From JAEMQF01 sp963850525 (GTDB taxonomy: Bacteria > Pseudomonadota > Gammaproteobacteria > Burkholderiales > Burkholderiaceae_C): a DNA stretch of 64,000 bases. A model generated the notes under the pieces. That model had not been told where the DNA came from. It saw nothing but the letters and a program-made list of their open reading frames with translations, and ran no database searches. Positions 36,009 to 44,175 of this stretch are shown here, in pieces. The DNA lies in contig CAWKLQ010000001.1 of assembly GCA_963850525.1 (NCBI GenBank), forward strand, positions 558,001 to 622,000, in the 5' to 3' direction. Both the position numbers and the translations under genes were made by a program. The first letter of the stretch is position 1; the number at the start of each line of letters is the position of its first letter.

Positions 36009-36313
36009 CGAGCTGCGCGCTTGTTCTCGGCCACCGCGCTCGCGCGGACGCGCAGCTGCGCCGCCTTGGCACGTTGCCGCATGCCAGCCAGGAAGTCCTC
36101 TGACGTCATCAATCCAACACCTTTGTCCGCCGCGCGCAACGATTTCCTGGCTCGGGCGATAGCGGCGTTCTGTTCGGCGCGGAACTCCGCCTCCCGACAC
36201 ACAGCGTTCTCGATGAACTGTGTCAGCGATTCGCCGTCCCGTAGCACCGCCTCGAGGCTGGCCTTGGTCTCGGGAGCGACACGGATGGGAGGCAAAGTGG
36301 CAGAACGGCTCAT
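36005..36313 (-). CDS. Type II antitoxin (RHH-like)
   Basis: 102 residues, mostly helical and charged. The N-terminal segment (PPIRVAPETKASLEAVLRDGESLTQFIENAVCREAEF) has the shape of a ribbon-helix-helix DNA-binding domain; the C-terminal half (residues 50-100) would wrap the toxin. It overlaps the toxin gene by 4 nt. An inverted repeat TGTAT-N10-ATACA upstream of the ATG likely mediates autoregulation. No obvious RBS other than the T-rich leader. Confidence 0.82.
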   Translation of the reverse strand: MSRSATLPPIRVAPETKASLEAVLRDGESLTQFIENAVCREAEFRAEQNAAIARARKSLRAADKGVGLMTSEDFLAGMRQRAKAAQLRVRASAVAENKRAAR

Positions 36314-36321
36314 GGGTCAAA

Positions 36322-36341
36322 TGTATAGCAACTGAAATACA
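36322..36341 (-). promoter_or_regulatory. Probable promoter/operator of the toxin-antitoxin pair
   Basis: TGTAT and ATACA flank 10 nt, 9 nt upstream of the antitoxin ATG. On the minus strand TTGATC, 17 nt, then TACATT gives a weak sigma70-like promoter overlapping the repeat. Autorepression is inferred from the system type. Confidence 0.5.
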
Positions 36342-36351
36342 CGATCAAGCA

Positions 36352-36612
36352 GCGCCGCGGTGTGGTGCTGCACTGTTCGCCAGCTTGGCCGGCTGCAGGA
36401 AGGTGGAGTTTCTCGACCTGGCGTGGCCGCAGGTCGACTTTGAGTCGGGCGTCGTCCGCGTCAAGCGCGCCAAGCAACGCGGCCGCAAGCGCGACCAAGG
36501 CATCGACGAGATCGCGATCAGCCCGGCGATGCGTGCCTGGATCGACGACCTAGCCAAGATCCGCTCCGACGTCTACGACCGAAACCGCGTCGTCAAGCGC
36601 TCGTCGCTCTGA
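36352..36612 (+). pseudogene. Tyrosine-recombinase (phage integrase) relic
   Basis: About 86 residues resemble the start of an integrase catalytic domain: AGCRKVEFLDLAWPQVDFES contains the first catalytic Arg and the ExLxLxW pattern, followed by KRAKQRGRKRDQGIDEIAISP, where the beta-hairpin Lys region lies. The HxxR and Tyr nucleophile are gone; the frame stops at 36612, and the N-terminal arm and core-binding domains are absent. Located 92 nt from the 3' end of tRNA-His, the usual integration target. Not functional. Confidence 0.7.
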
Positions 36613-36657
36613 AAAATACTCCCAACTTGGGAATATTCTGCGGCAAGAGTCAGACCT

Positions 36658-36686
36658 CGAAACAAAAGCAGGCACGCAAGTGCCTG
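36658..36686 (-). terminator. Terminator of tRNA-His
   Basis: Minus strand: CAGGCAC-TTGC-GTGCCTG, a 7-bp stem with 4-nt loop, followed by CTTTTGTTTC. It begins 17 nt after the tRNA 3' end. Confidence 0.75.
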
Positions 36687-36703
36687 ATCTGTTTAGAGAA
36701 TTT

Positions 36704-36780
36704 TGGGGTGGCTGATGGGGCTCGAACCCACGACAACAGGAATCACAATCCTGGACTCTACCAACTGAGCTACAGCCACC
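36704..36780 (-). tRNA. tRNA-His(GTG)
   Basis: 77 nt including encoded CCA. It carries the extra 5' G (G-1) opposite C73, unique to tRNA-His. Acceptor GTGGCTG/CAGCCAC, anticodon stem CAGGA/TCCTG with loop TTGTGAT (anticodon GTG), T arm GTGGG-TTCGAGC-CCCAT. Confidence 0.97.
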
Positions 36781-36835
36781 ACAAGCTCAAAAGTATAGCG
36801 GACGCACCTCGTGCCACTCGCTCATGCACATGCGC

Positions 36836-38752
36836 TCAGGGGGAATTGGCGCTTGCAGCCGCAGCTGCCGGCACCGCCAGTTCGGCGTTGAAGCGCTGTT
36901 TGAGCGCGGCGTAATACGCCTGCGATTCGGCATCGGCCCAGGCCTGCGAATACTGTTGTTGGCCTTGCGCGGGCGCGCCTGCCGCCGGGTCGCGCCCCAG
37001 CACCTTGGTCAGGCGCACGACGGCGTAGCCTTCGGCGCCGAGGTCCACGCCCAGCACCGCGGGCAAGCTGGTCGCCGGGGCCTTCAACACGGCGTCGAGC
37101 ACCGGCCTGGGAACCGCCTGGGCCTGCGCCCGCGACACCGCCTGGGTTGGGCCGGGCAACGCGGTCTGTGGTGACGCCTGCAGCTCGGCCAAGCGTGCGC
37201 CGCCGAGCTTGCGCGCCATTTCGGCGGCCTGGGCGCTCTTCACCTGTTCGCGCACTCTGTCCGCGACCTCGGCGAACGCGAGCTGCCGCGCCGGCGTGTG
37301 CTGCACAACCCGACCCGACACCAACTGGTTGTCGCCGACGTCCAGCGCCAACGTATTGCGCTTGCTCTTTACCGACTCCGACGCGAACAGCGATTCCAGG
37401 AATTTGGCGTTGGCCAGCGGGCCCTTGGCCTGGGAACCGGCGCTGCGCATGACATCGCTCGCCTTGCGGACTTCGAGCTTGAACTTTTCGGCGGCCGGAG
37501 CCAAGCTGTCCGACTGGTCTTCGACCATGTTGGAGAACGCCACCGCCTGCTCGGCAAATTTGGTTTGCGCAAGTTGCTTCTTGCGCTCGCTTTCGATCTC
37601 GCCCTTGACAGACTCAAAACTGCGCTTGTCGCCGCCCCGGGCGGCAGTGACGCGGATGATGTGGTAGCCAAAATCGCTCTCGACGACAGCGCTGGTCTGG
37701 CCGGCCTTCAGCGCAAACGCGGCGTCCTCGAACGCCTTCACCATGGCGCCGCGGCCGAAGAAATCCAAGTCGCCGCCCTTCTCTGCCGAGCCCGGATCCT
37801 CGGAGTTCTTGCGCGCCAGTTCGGCAAACGACGCCGGCTGGCTTGTCACCTCGGCGAGCAGCGTCTCCGCTTTTGCCTTGGCCTTGGCCCGTGCGTCCGC
37901 TGGCGCGTCTTTCTCGGCCTTGATCAGAATGTGGCTCGCGCGACGTTCTTCGGGCGCAGTGAAGCGCGCCGTGTTCTGCTCGTAGAAGTCGCGCAGCTCG
38001 GCCTCGGTGACGCTCACGCCCTTCATGACGCTGTCCAGGTCGAGCACAAGGTATTCGACGTTCGCTTTTTCAGGCGCCTGAAACTGCGCGGCGTTCGCCG
38101 GGTTCTTGTAGAACGCATCGAGGTCGGCGTCGGTCGGGTTGACCTTGGCGGCATAGTCCTTCGGGTCGAAGCGCTGCACCTGAACTTCACGCTGTTGAAA
38201 CATCGCGTCCAAGGCAGTCGACGCGGCGCCGGCCGGAGCGAACGCGCTGTTGCTCAATCCGGCGATCACCTGGCGCGTCGTCATGTCGCGGCGCAGGCGC
38301 TCCGCAAAGACCTCGCTCGACATGCCTTGCGCGGCCAAGGCGCTCTGGTTCACGCTGCCGTCCGGATTGCGCAAGAACGCCAACTCGGGGTCGGAAGCGA
38401 ACAGGCGCAGCAAGCGCTCGTCGCTCGTGTACAGGTTGGCCTGGCGCACCGCGGCCTGAATCACGCGCTCGCGCACCAACGATTCGAGCGACTGCAGTTT
38501 CATCTCGGGCGTGTCGAACATTCGCGTGTCGATGCCGGGCATCTGGCGCCGCACACGCTCCATCTGGTCGCGGTGCGCCGCGTCCCATTCCCCTTGGGTG
38601 ATGCCCTGCCCGCCGACGGTTCCGACTTTGGTGTTCTCGTTGCCGGTGAAGCGGCTGTAACCCTGAATGCCGAAAAAGACGAACGAGGGGAAGATCAGCA
38701 AGACGAGGGCGAATTGCAGAACTCTGGTGTGACGGCGGAAAAAATCGAACAT
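36836..38752 (-). CDS. ppiD: Periplasmic folding chaperone PpiD (SurA/PpiD peptidyl-prolyl isomerase)
   Basis: 638 residues. One N-terminal TM (about 12-28, FALVLLIFPSFVFFGI), a SurA_N-like chaperone region, a parvulin PPIase domain (RRASHILIKAEKDAPADARAK to GDLDFFGRGAMVKAFEDAAF and FGYHIIRV), and a C-terminal chaperone lobe. It assists outer-membrane and secreted proteins leaving SecYEG. The start at 38752 gives the cytoplasmic MFDFFRRH stub typical of PpiD. The hupB-tRNA-ppiD order recalls hupB-ppiD of enterobacteria. Ala-rich low-complexity end. Confidence 0.92.
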   Translation of the reverse strand: MFDFFRRHTRVLQFALVLLIFPSFVFFGIQGYSRFTGNENTKVGTVGGQGITQGEWDAAHRDQMERVRRQMPGIDTRMFDTPEMKLQSLESLVRERVIQAAVRQANLYTSDERLLRLFASDPELAFLRNPDGSVNQSALAAQGMSSEVFAERLRRDMTTRQVIAGLSNSAFAPAGAASTALDAMFQQREVQVQRFDPKDYAAKVNPTDADLDAFYKNPANAAQFQAPEKANVEYLVLDLDSVMKGVSVTEAELRDFYEQNTARFTAPEERRASHILIKAEKDAPADARAKAKAKAETLLAEVTSQPASFAELARKNSEDPGSAEKGGDLDFFGRGAMVKAFEDAAFALKAGQTSAVVESDFGYHIIRVTAARGGDKRSFESVKGEIESERKKQLAQTKFAEQAVAFSNMVEDQSDSLAPAAEKFKLEVRKASDVMRSAGSQAKGPLANAKFLESLFASESVKSKRNTLALDVGDNQLVSGRVVQHTPARQLAFAEVADRVREQVKSAQAAEMARKLGGARLAELQASPQTALPGPTQAVSRAQAQAVPRPVLDAVLKAPATSLPAVLGVDLGAEGYAVVRLTKVLGRDPAAGAPAQGQQQYSQAWADAESQAYYAALKQRFNAELAVPAAAAASANSP

Positions 38753-38809
38753 CGTGTGTCCCGATGGAGTCGAGCCCGGTGCGGCCCAAACAAGACTAGC
38801 GGCGGTGCT

Positions 38810-38845
38810 GGCCCAAAAGCGACAAAGGCGAACCGAAGTTCGCCT
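38810..38845 (-). terminator. UUCG-loop terminator of hupB-tRNA-Val
   Basis: On the minus strand an 8-bp stem AGGCGAAC/GTTCGCCT closed by a TTCG tetraloop (38826-38845) is followed by TTGTCGCTTTT. It lies 58 nt after tRNA-Val and before ppiD, so it separates these transcripts. Confidence 0.75.
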
Positions 38846-38903
38846 GGCTTTCTGGAGCGACTGACTTGCGGGCGCGATTCTAGTGCGGCGCCTTGTCGCC
38901 CGG

Positions 38904-38979
38904 TGGTGGGTGCTGAGGGGTTCGAACCCCCGACCTACGCCTTGTAAGGGCGCCGCTCTACCAACTGAGCTAAGCACCC
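38904..38979 (-). tRNA. tRNA-Val(TAC)
   Basis: 76 nt including encoded CCA. Acceptor GGGTGCT/AGCACCC, D arm GCTC..GAGC, anticodon loop CTTACAA (anticodon TAC), T arm GGGGG/CCCCT with TTCGAAC. It is 34 nt downstream of hupB on the same strand, with no terminator between, so probably cotranscribed. Confidence 0.97.
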
Positions 38980-39013
38980 ACTTGAACCTGTGGGCAGGGA
39001 GAACTGAGACGGG

Positions 39014-39286
39014 TCAGTTCAACGCGTCTTTCAACGCCTTTCCCGGACGGAACTTCGGCACCTTGGCCGCCTTGATCTTGATCGCCGCGCCGGTGCGCGG
39101 ATTGCGCCCAGCGCGCGCCGCGCGCTTGCTGACGCTGAACGTGCCGAAGCCGACCAGCGAGACGGAATTGTTTTTCTTCAACGTCGCCTTGACACCACCG
39201 ATCACCGCCTCGAGCGCCCGCGTCGCGGCTGCCTTCGAAATGTCCGCCTGTTTGGCGATGTGTTCGATCAATTCGGTCTTGTTCAC
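39014..39286 (-). CDS. hupB: DNA-binding protein HU
   Basis: 90 residues, standard HU length. MNKTELIEHIAKQADISKAAATRALEA at the N-terminus (first part of the dimerisation helices), GFGTFSVSKRAARAGRNPRTG in the DNA-binding arm, ending in KFRPGKALKDALN. The start codon is GTG, with AAGGG about 11 nt upstream. HU bends and compacts DNA as an abundant nucleoid protein. Precedes tRNA-Val(TAC) and ppiD. Confidence 0.96.
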   Translation of the reverse strand: MNKTELIEHIAKQADISKAAATRALEAVIGGVKATLKKNNSVSLVGFGTFSVSKRAARAGRNPRTGAAIKIKAAKVPKFRPGKALKDALN

Positions 39287-39528
39287 GAGTGTTTTCCCTT
39301 CAAAGGTGTCTCACATAATTTTGATCGTTGCTCTCGGCTGCAGCGGGGCGCTGAGATGTCGGTGTCATGCCGCCACGCTGTGGGTCAGTACCCATCGTGG
39401 GGAAGCGAATTCTATGCGTATTCCCTCCCCACCCGATCAGGGTGAAACGCGTGCTTCCACGCTTGACAACGCCGCGCGCAGCGCCTACCACTTCGCATGG
39501 CTGGCTCGCTGGAATGACCCGCACTTTG
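39287..39528 (-). promoter_or_regulatory. Upstream region of hupB
   Basis: 242 nt without a gene between the dehydrogenase stop and hupB. TAGAAT around 39410 and AT-rich AAAATTATG near 39320 are candidate -10 elements on the minus strand. No clear -35 or operator; nothing else recognised. Confidence 0.35.
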
Positions 39529-40623
39529 TTACATGGCTGCGCTGGTGCGGGCCACGGCCATCGCAATCGCGCGGCCCACGTCGGCCGTTCCGGCGCGGCC
39601 ACCCAGGTCGGCCGTTCGCGGCGCGTCGCTCGACGGCTCCAGCACCGACTCGATCGCCTTGACGATGCAGTCATGCGCCGGGCGGTAGCCAAAGTAGTCG
39701 AGCATCAAGGCCGCCGACCAGATCTGCCCGATCGGATTCGCGAGGCCCTTGCCGGCGATGTCGGGCGCCGAGCCGTGCACCGGCTCGAACAGCGACGGAA
39801 ATCGGCGCGTCGGGTTCAGGCTTGCCGAAGGCGCAATCCCTATCGTCCCGGCGCAGGCCGGGCCCAGGTCGCTCAAGATGTCGCCGAACAGGTTGCTCGC
39901 CACGACGACGTCGAAGGCCTGCGGCCGCTGCACGAAATGCGCGGTCAGGATGTCGATGTGGTAGCGGTCCACGGCAACGTCGGGGTAGCGTTTGGCCATT
40001 GCTTCGACGCGTTCGTCCCAATACGGCATCGTGATCATGATGCCGTTGGACTTGGTCGCCGAGGTCAGGCGCTTGCGTGGCCGCGAGCGCGCGAGCTCGA
40101 AGGCGAATTCGAGAACCCGGTCCACGCCGGTGCGCGTCATCACGGTTTCCTGGACGACAAATTCCCGGTCCGTGCCTTCGAACATGCGCCCGCCCACGCT
40201 CGAATACTCGCCTTCGGTGTTTTCGCGCACGATCATGATGTCGATGTCGCCGGGCTTCAAGCCCGCCAGCGGCGAGCGCACGCCGGGCATGAGGCGCGCC
40301 GGGCGCAGGTTCACATATTGGTCGAACTCGCGCCGGAATTTGATGAGCGAGCCCCACAGCGATATGTGATCGGGAATCTTCTGCGGCCAACCCACGGCGC
40401 CGAAGAAGATCGCATCGTGGCTGCCGATTCGGTCTTTCCAGTCGTCGGGCATCATCTGGCCGTGGCGCTCGCAATAGTCCCAGCAGGCGAAGTCGAAGTG
40501 ATCGAACTGCAGTCCGATGCCGAAGCGGCTCGCCGCGCTCTCGAGAACTCGCAAGCCCTCGGGAACCACTTCCTTGCCGATGCCGTCGCCAGCGATCACG
40601 GCGATACGATGGGTCTTGCTCAT
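39529..40623 (-). CDS. Tartrate/D-malate dehydrogenase (isopropylmalate-isocitrate dehydrogenase family)
   Basis: 364 residues. IAVIAGDGIGKEVVPEGLRVLE, then SLWGSLIKFRREFDQYVNLRPAR with the three substrate-binding Arg, IVRENTEGEYSS, and DILSDLGPACAGTIGIAPSASLNP. The NAD-binding loop (EPVHGSAPDIAGKG) is the NAD+ type. WGSLIKFRREFDQYVN matches tartrate/D-malate decarboxylating dehydrogenases (TtuC/DmlA) rather than LeuB. It oxidises and decarboxylates D-malate, meso-tartrate or related acids. Start at 40623 with GAGAG RBS. A DMT permease gene lies 10 nt upstream on the same strand. Confidence 0.87.
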   Translation of the reverse strand: MSKTHRIAVIAGDGIGKEVVPEGLRVLESAASRFGIGLQFDHFDFACWDYCERHGQMMPDDWKDRIGSHDAIFFGAVGWPQKIPDHISLWGSLIKFRREFDQYVNLRPARLMPGVRSPLAGLKPGDIDIMIVRENTEGEYSSVGGRMFEGTDREFVVQETVMTRTGVDRVLEFAFELARSRPRKRLTSATKSNGIMITMPYWDERVEAMAKRYPDVAVDRYHIDILTAHFVQRPQAFDVVVASNLFGDILSDLGPACAGTIGIAPSASLNPTRRFPSLFEPVHGSAPDIAGKGLANPIGQIWSAALMLDYFGYRPAHDCIVKAIESVLEPSSDAPRTADLGGRAGTADVGRAIAMAVARTSAAM

Positions 40624-40633
40624 GGGGCTGCTC

Positions 40634-41566
40634 TCATGTGGGTTCCTTCGAAGCGACGCGATCAATTGATTGTGCCGTCTGACCGCCGCGCATGACCATC
40701 ACCACCCCTGCCACCGTCAAAGCCATGCCGGCGAGCATCGCCAGCGTGATCACTTCGCCGAACAGGAACCAGGCCAAGCCTGCGGTGCACGGCGGCACGA
40801 GGAAAAGCAGGCTCGTGACTCGCGTCGCCGCGCCGCGCTGGATCAACAGGTAAAGCAGCGAACTCCCGCCCAGCGTCAAGACCAAGACCGACCAGGCCAT
40901 GGCGCCCAGCAGTTGCGAGTTCCAGCGAATCGCTTCGGTCTCGAACCACGCCAGCGGCAAGCTGACGAGCAGTGCAGCCAACAACTGGACGGCGTTGGCC
41001 GAGCGCACGTCGGTTTGCACCAGAAAGTGCTTTTGATAGAGCGTACCCGCCGTGATGCTGATCAACGCCAGAATTCCGAGCGACAGATTCGATGGCGTGA
41101 CTTCGCCAATGCCGAGCTTTGGCCAGACCACCAGCGTCAAGCCGATCAGACCCAACAGCAAACCCAGCCAATGGCGCACGTGCACGGCGGGTGCACCGTC
41201 CGAGCCGCGCGTCACGAAGCCCATCCAGACCGTCGTCAGGACGGGCTGCAGGCCGACCAGAAGTGCGACCGTTCCCGCGCCGATGCCGAGTTTGATCGCG
41301 GCCCAGACTCCGCCCAGATAGCCGGCGTGCATCAGGACGCCGGTGAGCGCGAGGTGTCCCCACTGCCGGGCGCCCGACGGCCACGGCGCGCGCGCCAAGG
41401 CGATCCACACGCCAAAGCAGACGACCGACAGCGCGTAGCGAATGCACAAGAAGCTGAAGGGCGGCGCATGCGGCATGCCGAAGCGCGCGACGACGAAACC
41501 GGTGCTCCAGATGAGCACGAACACCCACGGCATCAGGCGCAGCAGCGCCGCGTCGTCGCGGGCCAT
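40634..41566 (-). CDS. DMT-superfamily (EamA) transporter
   Basis: 310 residues, ten predicted TM helices in two EamA repeats. N-terminal FVLIWSTGFVVARFGMPHAPPF is the EamA opening, and YLLIQRGAATRVTSLLFLVPP followed by GEVITLAMLAGMALTVAGVVMV is the conserved second repeat. Members export amino acids or other metabolites. It sits 10 nt upstream of the dehydrogenase on the same strand and 4 nt after pgsA, so is likely part of a larger transcript; the substrate is unknown. Confidence 0.87.
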   Translation of the reverse strand: MARDDAALLRLMPWVFVLIWSTGFVVARFGMPHAPPFSFLCIRYALSVVCFGVWIALARAPWPSGARQWGHLALTGVLMHAGYLGGVWAAIKLGIGAGTVALLVGLQPVLTTVWMGFVTRGSDGAPAVHVRHWLGLLLGLIGLTLVVWPKLGIGEVTPSNLSLGILALISITAGTLYQKHFLVQTDVRSANAVQLLAALLVSLPLAWFETEAIRWNSQLLGAMAWSVLVLTLGGSSLLYLLIQRGAATRVTSLLFLVPPCTAGLAWFLFGEVITLAMLAGMALTVAGVVMVMRGGQTAQSIDRVASKEPT

Positions 41567-41570
41567 GGCC

Positions 41571-42137
41571 TCAGCGGACCTTGGCGCGAATTTCGGGAAG
41601 CGCCTTGCGCAGGTAATAGACCATCGACCAGATCGTCAACACCGCCGACACGATGATCAGCACAGTGCCCCAGAACGCGGTGTCGATCACGCCAAACAGC
41701 TTGCCGTGGTACAGCAGGAAGGGGATCGCGATCATCTGCACGGCGGTCTTGACCTTGCCGATCATGCTGACCGCCACGCTGCGCGACGCGCCGATTTGCG
41801 CCATCCATTCGCGCAGCGCCGAAATCGCGATTTCGCGGCCGATGATGACCAGCGCAATCAACGCGTGCAGGCGTTGCTCGTGAACCAGCACGAGCAACGC
41901 GGCGCAGATCAGGAACTTGTCTGCCACCGGATCGAGGAACGCGCCGAAGCTCGACGTCATCTTCAGGCGTCGCGCCAGATAGCCGTCGACCCAGTCGGTG
42001 AGCGCGACGAGGATGAACAGCACAGTCGCGAGCAGGTTCTCCAACTGGTCTTCCAGGCGCAGGTAGAACACACCCACGACCAGCGGAATGGCGATGATTC
42101 GCGCCCACGTGAACAGCGTCGGCAAGTTGAAGAACAT
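41571..42137 (-). CDS. pgsA: CDP-diacylglycerol-glycerol-3-phosphate 3-phosphatidyltransferase
   Basis: 188 residues with four hydrophobic helices. The CDP-alcohol phosphotransferase motif DGxxAR(x8)GxxxDxxxD is present as DGYLARRLKMTSSFGAFLDPVAD (about residues 51-73). It makes phosphatidylglycerol phosphate at the inner membrane. The start MFFNLPTLFTW matches the family. It follows uvrC at 53 nt, a common uvrC-pgsA order. A CACAAT box lies 6 nt before the ATG. The longer upstream frame runs through uvrC and was rejected. Confidence 0.95.
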   Translation of the reverse strand: MFFNLPTLFTWARIIAIPLVVGVFYLRLEDQLENLLATVLFILVALTDWVDGYLARRLKMTSSFGAFLDPVADKFLICAALLVLVHEQRLHALIALVIIGREIAISALREWMAQIGASRSVAVSMIGKVKTAVQMIAIPFLLYHGKLFGVIDTAFWGTVLIIVSAVLTIWSMVYYLRKALPEIRAKVR

Positions 42138-42143
42138 GGGGGG

Positions 42144-42149
42144 ATTGTG
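42144..42149 (-). promoter_or_regulatory. -10-like box for pgsA
   Basis: Minus-strand CACAAT, six C residues, then ATG. Same box and spacing as surE and uvrC. No RBS. Confidence 0.35.
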
Positions 42150-42190
42150 CCGAAGGTCTGCGCGCCGCCCCTCAGGCGTCAATTCGGGGC

Positions 42191-44122
42191 TCAATGCAGC
42201 GCACGATAAATCGCCTCGGCGAGTTCTTTCGACACCCCGTCCACACTCGACAAATCGTCGACGCTGGCCTGTTCCACGCCGCGCAGCCCGCCGAAGCGCT
42301 GCAGCAGTTTTGCGCGTTTCTTCGCGCCGATTCCGGCGATCTCTTCGAGCTTGCTGCTGCCGGTGCGAACGCTGGCGCGGCGTGCCCGCATGCCGGTGAT
42401 CGCGAAGCGGTGCGCTTCGTCGCGTATCTGCGCAACGAGCATCAGCGCCGCCGACTCCTTGCCGAGGGAGACCTTTTCGCGCCCGTCGGCAAAGACGAGT
42501 TCTTCGAGGCCGACTTTGCGACCCTCGCCCTTTTCGACGCCGACGATGCGGCTGAGCTCCAGGCCCAGTTCCTCGAACACCTCGCGCGCCACGCCCACCT
42601 GGCCGCGCCCGCCGTCCACAAGCACCAGATCGGGCATTCGCGCCTGCCCGGTGCTCGTGGCCTGCGCGAGTTTCGTGTAGCGGCGCAGCAAGACCTGGCG
42701 CATCGCCGCGTAGTCGTCGCCCGGCGTGACGCCCTCGACGTTGAAGCGCCGGTATTGCGCCGACTGCATGCGGTGGCTCTCGAACACGACACACGACGCC
42801 TGCGTCGCCTCGCCCGCGGTGTGGCTGACGTCGAAACACTCGATGCGAAAGCGCTCCATGTCCTGCACCGCCAGATCGAGCGCCTCGACGAGCGCGCGCG
42901 TTCGCGACTGCTGCGAGCCCTCTTCGGCGAGCAGCTGCGCGAGTTTCAGGCGTGCGCCGTTCACGCACATGTCAAGCCAGGCGCGGCGCGAGTCGCGCGG
43001 CTGGTGCTGGGCGGTGACTTTCACGCCGCCGCCTTTGCTCAGTGCGTCGATCAGCGTCTTGTCGACGGCGTGGCTGAGCACGAGCAGCGGCGGCGCGCCG
43101 CCGTCGAGGTAGTGCTGGGCGATGAAGGCCTCGAGGACTTGCACTTCGGGCGCGCGAACCGCATCGCGCTCTTCGGCTTCGGAGTCGGCCCACTGCGAAG
43201 CTTCGTCGACGTGCGCCGGAAAATACGGCCGGTCGCCGAGGTGCCGACCGCCGCGCACCATCGCCAGGTTGACGCAGGCGCGCCCGCCTTCGACTTGTGC
43301 GGCCAGGATGTCCGCGTCCTTCACGGTGACGCCGCTGTTGTCTTCCACGCCCTGCTGGTGCAAGACGCGCGAGAGCGAGCCGATCTGGTCGCGGATCGCC
43401 GCCGCCTGCTCGAACTCGAGCGCGTCGGAGCGGCGCTGCATGTCCGCCTGCAAGGTCTGCATCACTTCGTCCTGGCGGCCCTGCAAGAATCGCTCGGCGT
43501 TGTCGACGTCGCGCTGATACGCCGACGCTTCAATCAATTGCACGCACGGGCCCGAGCAGCGCTGAATCTGGTAGAGCAGGCACGGCCGGGTTCGATTGCC
43601 GAACACGCTGTCTTCGCAAGTGCGCAGGCGAAACACTTTCTGCAAGAGTTGGATCGACTCTTTCACCGCCCACGCGTTCGGGAACGGGCCGAAGTAGCGA
43701 TGTTTGGTGTCGACGCTGCCGCGGTAATACGCCATGCGCGGATAGCGATGCGCAGTGAGCTTGAGATAGGGGTAGCTCTTGTCGTCGCGAAACAGGATGT
43801 TGTAGCGCGGCGCGAGCGTCTTGATCAGGTTGTTCTCGAGCAGCAGCGCTTCGGCTTCGGAGCGCACCACCGTCGTCTCCAGCCGCGCGATGCGGCTCAC
43901 CATGTGGCCGATGCGGCTCGCGCCGTGGTCTTTATGGAAGTAGCTCGACACGCGCTTCTTCAAATCGCGCGCCTTGCCGACGTAGAGCACATTGTCCTGC
44001 GCGTCGAAGTAGCGGTACACGCCGGGCAGTCCGGGCAGCGCGGCGACATCGGCAAGCAGACGCTGCGCATGCGGCTCGAGCGCGAGGCTATCGGCGGGGT
44101 CGGGCGTGGGCAGTTCGCTCAT
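42191..44122 (-). CDS. uvrC: Excinuclease ABC subunit C
   Basis: 643 residues. GIY-YIG nuclease (LPGLPGVYRYFDAQDNVLYVGKA), the Cys-rich linker QIQRCSGPC, a UVR motif (MQTLQADMQRRSDALEFEQAAAIRDQI split over residues 210-236), the RNase H-like endonuclease domain (ECFDVSHTAGEATQASCVVFE) and a C-terminal HhH pair (LEEIAGIGAKKRAKLLQRFGGL). It makes the dual incisions in nucleotide excision repair. mfd, in the same pathway, is 33 kb away. Start at 44122 preferred over an upstream extension that overlaps earP. Divergent from earP. Confidence 0.96.
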   Translation of the reverse strand: MSELPTPDPADSLALEPHAQRLLADVAALPGLPGVYRYFDAQDNVLYVGKARDLKKRVSSYFHKDHGASRIGHMVSRIARLETTVVRSEAEALLLENNLIKTLAPRYNILFRDDKSYPYLKLTAHRYPRMAYYRGSVDTKHRYFGPFPNAWAVKESIQLLQKVFRLRTCEDSVFGNRTRPCLLYQIQRCSGPCVQLIEASAYQRDVDNAERFLQGRQDEVMQTLQADMQRRSDALEFEQAAAIRDQIGSLSRVLHQQGVEDNSGVTVKDADILAAQVEGGRACVNLAMVRGGRHLGDRPYFPAHVDEASQWADSEAEERDAVRAPEVQVLEAFIAQHYLDGGAPPLLVLSHAVDKTLIDALSKGGGVKVTAQHQPRDSRRAWLDMCVNGARLKLAQLLAEEGSQQSRTRALVEALDLAVQDMERFRIECFDVSHTAGEATQASCVVFESHRMQSAQYRRFNVEGVTPGDDYAAMRQVLLRRYTKLAQATSTGQARMPDLVLVDGGRGQVGVAREVFEELGLELSRIVGVEKGEGRKVGLEELVFADGREKVSLGKESAALMLVAQIRDEAHRFAITGMRARRASVRTGSSKLEEIAGIGAKKRAKLLQRFGGLRGVEQASVDDLSSVDGVSKELAEAIYRALH

Positions 44123-44130
44123 CGAATCGG

Positions 44131-44136
44131 ATTGTG
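44131..44136 (-). promoter_or_regulatory. -10-like box for uvrC
   Basis: Minus-strand CACAAT lies 8 nt before the uvrC ATG, without RBS. Confidence 0.35.
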
Positions 44137-44162
44137 CCGCTCGGCCCCGCGGCGCCGGCCCG

Positions 44163-44168
44163 GATAAT
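44163..44168 (+). promoter_or_regulatory. -10-like box for earP
   Basis: GATAAT followed by CGCGGCC and ATG, a 7-nt gap. No RBS, so a leaderless mRNA is predicted. No clear -35. Confidence 0.4.
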
Positions 44169-44175
44169 CGCGGCC

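Larger units (their letters stand above)
35441..36703. mobile_element. Remnant of a genomic island at tRNA-His
   Basis: A toxin-antitoxin pair, an integrase fragment and non-coding sequence lie between a core two-component system and the 3' end of tRNA-His. This is the arrangement left by decay of an integrase-type island. I did not identify a second copy of the tRNA 3' end, so the boundaries are approximate. Confidence 0.5.

Noticed and set aside
36220..36351. Upstream extension of the integrase-relic frame
   Set aside because: It is antisense to the antitoxin gene and its operator and has no recombinase resemblance.
37298..38947. 549-codon plus-strand frame antisense to ppiD
   Set aside because: Shadow frame that even runs through the tRNA-Val gene.
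42194..44167. 657-codon plus-strand frame antisense to uvrC
   Set aside because: No recognisable domain, low-complexity Arg/Ala/His content; uvrC is complete on the minus strand.
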